Shown here: positions 5,929 through 8,917 of the stretch, in pieces
Layout: each line of letters opens with the position of its first letter
Position numbering within the stretch: position 1 is the stretch's first letter
Program-made: the position numbers and the translations under genes
From: Bacteroidales bacterium UBA2939
Lineage (GTDB): Bacteria > Bacteroidota > Bacteroidia > Bacteroidales > P3
NCBI GenBank assembly: GCA_002349055.1
Contig: DECD01000036.1
Span: 1-8,917, forward strand
Direction: 5' to 3'
DNA: 8,917 nt
The notes under the pieces: model-generated
Database searches by the model: none
What the model saw: the letters and a program-made list of their open reading frames with translations, nothing else
What the model was told of the DNA's origin: nothing

Positions 5929-7196
5929 ATTTCTTTGCTTTTGTGTGGAGTGAGGGAGGAGTAAGGGAGGTTCTCTTTCACTTCCCCTTCACTCCCCATA
6001 TTATAAACTATCTCCTCTGCCAGGGCGGCGAGCAGCTCTTCTTGGGCGGGAGTGGCGGCGCTCTTCAGCGAGACAGTCTCGCCGAGGAGGGTTATCTCTT
6101 TCATCTGCTCCAGCTCGGCGCGCATCAGCTTGCCACTGGTGGCGGCCCAGGTGCCGTTCTCTATCAGGGCCACGGAGCGACGCTTCCAGTCGTGGGCCTT
6201 GAGGTCGGCCAGCAGGTTCTCCATCGGGGTGAAGATGCCGTTGTTGTAGGTGCTGGAGGCCAGGACGATATGGCTGGCGCGGAAACACTCGCTGACCAAC
6301 TCGCTGACGTGCGTGCGGCTGGCATCGTAGGCTTTGATGTTCTTCACGCCACGCTGGCCGAGCAGGGTGCCCAGGCGCAGGGCGGCACTCTCAGTGTGAC
6401 CGTAGATGCTGCCGTAGATGATGACAACGCCTTTGTCCTCTGGCTCGTAACGACTCCAAATGTCGTGCTTGCCAATAAAGTATTCCAAATTACTGCGCCA
6501 CACGGGTCCATGCAGCGGGCATATCATCTTGATGTCCAGCGCGGCGGCTTTCTTGAGCACCGTCTGCACGGGTTGGCCGTATTTGCCCACAATATTTATA
6601 AAATAGCGACGGGCATCGTCGAGCCATTCGTTTTCAAAGTTCACCTCGTCGGCATAGAGATTGCCGGAGAGTGCCCCGAAGGTGCCGAAAGCATCGGCGC
6701 TGAAGAGCACCTTGTCGGTGGTGTCGTAGGTCATCATCACCTCGGGCCAGTGCACCATGGGCGCCATAGTGAAGACGAGGTTGTGACGGCCCAGCGAGAG
6801 GGTGTCGCCCTCTTTGACGTTGATACGTTGATACGTTGATGCGTTGGCTCCGAAGAACTGCTCCATCATCTGTGCCGCCTTGGCGGTGCAGACCACCGTG
6901 GTCTGCGGGTAGCGCAGCAGCAGGGGGGCTATGAGGGCGCCGTGGTCGGGCTCCATGTGGTTGACAATCAGGTAGTCGAGCTGACGGCCATTCAGGGCGG
7001 CCTCAACGTTCTCGAAGAACTGCTCGCTGACGGTGAGGTCGGCGGTGTCCATGAGGGCGGTCTTCTCGTCGAGAAGCACATAGCTGTTGTACGACACTCC
7101 GCGCGGGATAGGGTAGACGTTCTCGAACAGGGCGGTGCGGCGGTCGCTCACGCCGACATAGATTAAATCGTTGCTAATGGGTTGAATGTTATGCAT
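5925..7196 (-). CDS. fprA: A-type flavoprotein (flavodiiron O2/NO reductase)
   Basis: Residues 1 to about 250 are the metallo-beta-lactamase-like diiron domain with all expected ligands: His80-x-Glu82-x-Asp84-His85 (NHMEPDH), His149 (MVHWPE), Asp168 (SADAFG) and His229 (CPLHGP). Residues about 256-395 are the flavodoxin domain that binds FMN (VVIIYGSIYGHTESAA; SSTYNNGIFTPM). The enzyme reduces O2 to water and/or NO to N2O in the cytoplasm, protecting anaerobes, and the downstream flavin reductase-rubredoxin is its likely electron donor. The ATG at 7196 begins MHNIQPISNDLIYVGV, as usual for the family. Two oddities: an 8-nt tandem repeat codes for residues about 117-127, and the last 20 residues or so (after YNM) are a low-complexity tail from GGGGAGTGAAGGGGAAGTGA-like DNA. 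No convincing promoter was found directly upstream. Confidence 0.95.
   Translation of the reverse strand: MHNIQPISNDLIYVGVSDRRTALFENVYPIPRGVSYNSYVLLDEKTALMDTADLTVSEQFFENVEAALNGRQLDYLIVNHMEPDHGALIAPLLLRYPQTTVVCTAKAAQMMEQFFGANASTYQRINVKEGDTLSLGRHNLVFTMAPMVHWPEVMMTYDTTDKVLFSADAFGTFGALSGNLYADEVNFENEWLDDARRYFINIVGKYGQPVQTVLKKAAALDIKMICPLHGPVWRSNLEYFIGKHDIWSRYEPEDKGVVIIYGSIYGHTESAALRLGTLLGQRGVKNIKAYDASRTHVSELVSECFRASHIVLASSTYNNGIFTPMENLLADLKAHDWKRRSVALIENGTWAATSGKLMRAELEQMKEITLLGETVSLKSAATPAQEELLAALAEEIVYNMGSEGEVKENLPYSSLTPHKSKEI
6817..6848 (-). repeat. 8-nt tandem repeat inside fprA
   Basis: ACGTTGAT occurs three times in direct succession (6817-6824, 6825-6832, 6833-6840), followed by a degenerate fourth unit GCGTTGGC (6841-6848). 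On the coding strand it gives ASTYQRINV. The unit is not a multiple of three, so gain or loss of one copy would shift the frame and remove the rest of the diiron domain and all of the flavodoxin domain. Confidence 0.85.
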
Positions 7197-7286
7197 GGTG
7201 AATAGTTTTTACATTTTCCGAATAACGCAAAATGTTCTCTTTTAGTATGCCGCCCAGATGAATTCGACTTCGGCAGGTAATTGCGA

Positions 7287-7365
7287 CTATATTTCAACCA
7301 TACTTTAACCATACTTCAACCATCCTTCGACCATAATTTATGGTTGAACTATAGTCGAAATATAG
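7287..7365. repeat. 11-bp-period tandem repeat enclosed by an inverted repeat
   Basis: Four direct 11-nt units run TTCAACCATAC (7293), TTTAACCATAC (7304), TTCAACCATCC (7315) and TTCGACCATAA (7326). Then the inverse unit TTATGGTTGAA (7338-7348) and a further CTATAGTCGAAATATAG follow. The block is bounded by CTATATTTC (7287-7295) and its exact reverse complement GAAATATAG (7357-7365). The period of one helical turn would put each unit on the same DNA face. Regulatory array, MITE-like element and structured RNA are all possible. Confidence 0.85.
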
Positions 7366-7437
7366 ATAGAATATGGTGGGAAATAGCAAGTAGGGAGTGT
7401 GTTGACACTCTTTTTCCGCCAATTCGAAAAAAAGTCG

Positions 7438-7445
7438 TATTTTTG
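7438..7445 (+). promoter_or_regulatory. Bacteroidetes -7 box directly before cutC
   Basis: TATTTTTG matches TAnnTTTG. The -33 side is weak (TTTTTCC about 21 nt upstream). The box ends only 4 nt before the ATG at 7450, so transcription would begin at or next to the start codon, giving a leaderless or nearly leaderless mRNA. Confidence 0.5.
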
Positions 7446-7449
7446 CAGC

Positions 7450-8130
7450 ATGATTGACGTTGAAATTTGTTGCAATTCGATAGCGTCGGCGGTGGCCGCC
7501 AAGGAGGGCTGCGCCGACCGTATAGAGCTCTGCCGCGACCTGGAGTGCGGCGGGCTCACCCCCTCGGACGAGGATATCGCCTATTGTGTTCACCATCTGG
7601 GACTTCGCACCCATGTCCTCATCCGTCCGCGGGCGGGCAACTTCTGCTACACCGAGTTCGAGCAGATGGAGATGATAGCCTCCATCAAGCGCTGCAAGGA
7701 GCTGGGAGCCAAGGCCGTGGTGCTGGGCTTTTTGACCGAGGAGGGCAAAGTGGATGTGGAGATTACGCGCCGCATGGTGCAGCTGGCGTCGCCCATGGAG
7801 GTGACCTTCCACCGCGCCTTCGACGAGGCGATACAAGACCCCGTCGAGGCCCTGTGGGATGTGGCGGCGGCACGCTGCCACCGCCTGCTGACCTCCGGGC
7901 AGCGCTATTCGGCTCCCGAGGGTGCCGATGTGATTAAGAATCTGATAGATGTCACCGGCGTGGAGATTCTCGCCGGCGGCGGGGTGACGCCGATGAACGT
8001 GAGGGAGCTGGTGCGGAACAGCGGTGTGCGCGAGGTGCACGGCAGCTGCAAGAAGACCCTCGGCGATGGCACCCTCGTCACCGATGCCGCCACGGTGCGC
8101 CAATTGATTGACCAAACGCTTACATTATGA
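7450..8130 (+). CDS. cutC: CutC family protein (copper homeostasis protein CutC)
   Basis: This 226-aa TIM-barrel protein carries the CutC signatures: an N-terminal VEICCNSIASAVAA then ADRIELC, the IRPRAG segment, MEVTFHRAFD in the centre, LLTSGQ and ILAGGGV near the end. CutC was first linked to copper tolerance in Escherichia coli, but its biochemical role is not settled. I start at the ATG at 7450 (MIDVEICCNS). An upstream in-frame ATG at 7399 would add 17 residues (LTLFFRQFEKK...) unlike the family, and the -7 promoter box lies within that extension. The stop overlaps the start of the next gene by 4 nt (ATGA), so the two are translationally coupled. The gene is GC-rich, unlike the cassette array. 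Confidence 0.93.
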   Translation: MIDVEICCNSIASAVAAKEGCADRIELCRDLECGGLTPSDEDIAYCVHHLGLRTHVLIRPRAGNFCYTEFEQMEMIASIKRCKELGAKAVVLGFLTEEGKVDVEITRRMVQLASPMEVTFHRAFDEAIQDPVEALWDVAAARCHRLLTSGQRYSAPEGADVIKNLIDVTGVEILAGGGVTPMNVRELVRNSGVREVHGSCKKTLGDGTLVTDAATVRQLIDQTLTL

Positions 8131-8917
8131 AGAAGATACTGTTGCTGGCAGCCGTTGTGCTGACGCTCGCCGCCTGTCACCGCGAGCCGCATTTCATCAC
8201 CGACAAGGACTACCGAAATGAAGTCCATAAGGACTTCGAAATGAGGAATGAGGAATTAGGAATGAGGGATTTATATCTCGACACGTTGTCTTGCATGGAG
8301 CGCGAGGCTATGGAATTCCTCTATGCCTATATGCCGTTGAGCGACCTGGCCGACTATGAGCCGTCGTTCTACCTGCAGCAGGTGCGCTATGCCTTCAAGG
8401 CGCGCGAAGAGATGGCTTGGGGCAAGGATATTCCCGAGGATGTGTTCCGTCATTTTGTGTTGGTGTATCGTGTTAATAACGAGAATCTTGATACGGCCCG
8501 CATGGTGTTCTACCGCGAGCTGAAAGAGCGCGTACAAGGGATGACTATGGAGGAGGCAGCGCTGGAGGTGAACCACTGGTGCCACGAGCATGTGGCCTAC
8601 CGCGCCTCGGACATCCGCACGTCGGCCCCGCTGGCAACGATGAAGACCTCATTGGGACGCTGCGGTGAGGAGAGCACCTTCACTGTCACGGCGTTGCGCG
8701 CCGTGGGAATCCCTGCCCGCCAGTGCTACACGCCACGCTGGGCACACTGCGACGACAACCACGCGTGGGTGGAGGTATTTGTCGATGGCGAATGGAAATT
8801 CCTCGGTGCCTGCGAGCCCGACCCGCGGCTGAACATGGGTTGGTTCTCAGTGCCTTCGACGCGCTGCATGATGGTGCACACCAAGGCTTTCGGCAAGTAC
8901 AAGGGCGACGAGGAGGT
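8127..8917 (+). CDS. Transglutaminase-like domain lipoprotein, 3' end outside the window
   Basis: The 263 residues visible begin with a lipoprotein signal (KKILLLAAVVLTLAAC, lipobox Cys17). A helical region (about 45-150) follows, then a transglutaminase-like (papain-fold) core: GRCGEES with Cys179 as nucleophile and DDNHAWVEV with His212. The third acidic residue is probably in LGACEPD (230-232). This looks like the large Bacteroidetes group of transglutaminase-domain lipoproteins, whose substrates are mostly unknown; peptide or peptidoglycan-linked amide hydrolysis is more likely than crosslinking. The ATG overlaps the cutC stop (ATGA). The reading frame is open to the window edge. An in-frame 7-nt tandem repeat near the N-terminus gives EMRNEELGMRD, just after the lipobox linker. 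Confidence 0.9.
   Translation, partial: MKKILLLAAVVLTLAACHREPHFITDKDYRNEVHKDFEMRNEELGMRDLYLDTLSCMEREAMEFLYAYMPLSDLADYEPSFYLQQVRYAFKAREEMAWGKDIPEDVFRHFVLVYRVNNENLDTARMVFYRELKERVQGMTMEEAALEVNHWCHEHVAYRASDIRTSAPLATMKTSLGRCGEESTFTVTALRAVGIPARQCYTPRWAHCDDNHAWVEVFVDGEWKFLGACEPDPRLNMGWFSVPSTRCMMVHTKAFGKYKGDEE
8241..8268 (+). repeat. 7-nt tandem repeat inside the transglutaminase-like gene
   Basis: Four consecutive 7-nt units: ATGAGGA (8241), ATGAGGA (8248), ATTAGGA (8255) and ATGAGGG (8262). It lies 38 codons after the start, between the lipoprotein signal and the folded part. Loss or gain of one unit would shift the frame and stop production of the catalytic domain. Confidence 0.88.

Larger units (their letters stand above)
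7197..7449. other. Divergent intergenic region between fprA and cutC
   Basis: No gene is supported here. It holds the 11-bp-period repeat (7287-7365) and, at its right end, a promoter for cutC. The left 90 bp is AT-rich and should carry the fprA promoter, but I see no good TAnnTTTG box there (AACATTTTG on the - strand, at about 7230, is the nearest). The apparent frames running through this region from either side are shadows. Confidence 0.7.

Noticed and set aside
5281..5964. 227-aa open frame on the + strand over the flavin reductase
   Set aside because: It is the antisense shadow of a GC-rich gene with clear rubredoxin cysteines; the peptide is Val/Ala/Leu-rich without any family signature.
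5943..6839. 298-aa open frame on the + strand over fprA
   Set aside because: Opposite strand of a gene with all diiron ligands present; long only because of high third-position GC.
7287..7365. CRISPR array
   Set aside because: Units of 11 nt in direct contact, without spacers, and no cas gene nearby.
7294..8115. 273-aa open frame on the - strand over cutC
   Set aside because: Antisense shadow; it also begins inside the 11-bp repeats, and cutC is unambiguous.

Overview
The window looks like chromosomal DNA from a gut- or rumen-type Bacteroidales. Three things point there: the Rhs core signature (FTGKERDEETGYGYFGARYMD), promoters of the Bacteroidetes type (TTTG-N19-TAnnTTTG), and an FprA / flavin reductase-rubredoxin pair typical of anaerobes. 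Genus and species cannot be read from the sequence.

Left part (1-4800) is AT-rich accessory DNA. It holds three orphan Rhs 'tip' cassettes. Each has a short, nearly identical Rhs core remnant (about 60 aa ending in NPxxLxDPxG), then an unrelated C-terminal toxin-like domain, then a gene for a signal-peptide-bearing protein that I take to be the cognate immunity protein. Cassette 1 (38-1344) is on the + strand. Cassettes 3 and 2 (4679-3281 and 3263-1582) follow head-to-tail on the - strand. A palindromic element carrying the 14-mer AAACCGCATGGTTT sits at 1478, 3213 and 4748, and half of it starts cassette 1. It places an ATG directly before the Rhs core. Cassette 2 encodes a zincin-type metallopeptidase domain (HEMFFH). 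Cassette 3 has NEFGD where a zincin would have HExxH, and its core is frameshifted from the hairpin ATG by one missing base. Cassette 1 is unrecognised. The copy at 1478 has no Rhs core behind it, so the array looks broken there.

Middle (4800-5290): a small antitoxin-like gene (74 aa) with a clear Bacteroidetes promoter, followed with a 4-nt overlap by a PIN-domain toxin pseudogene that has lost most of its interior.

Right part (5296-8917) is GC-rich and looks like ordinary chromosome. fprA (diiron flavoprotein) and a flavin reductase-rubredoxin fusion form a - strand operon, predicted to reduce O2 or NO with electrons from NAD(P)H through flavin and rubredoxin. Divergently, cutC and a transglutaminase-like lipoprotein gene (cut by the window end) form a + strand operon. 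The 253-bp divergent region carries a striking 11-bp-period repeat inside an inverted repeat. Short tandem repeats with units not divisible by three lie inside fprA (8 nt) and the transglutaminase gene (7 nt), and a small palindromic insertion appears to encode part of the flavin reductase-rubredoxin linker.
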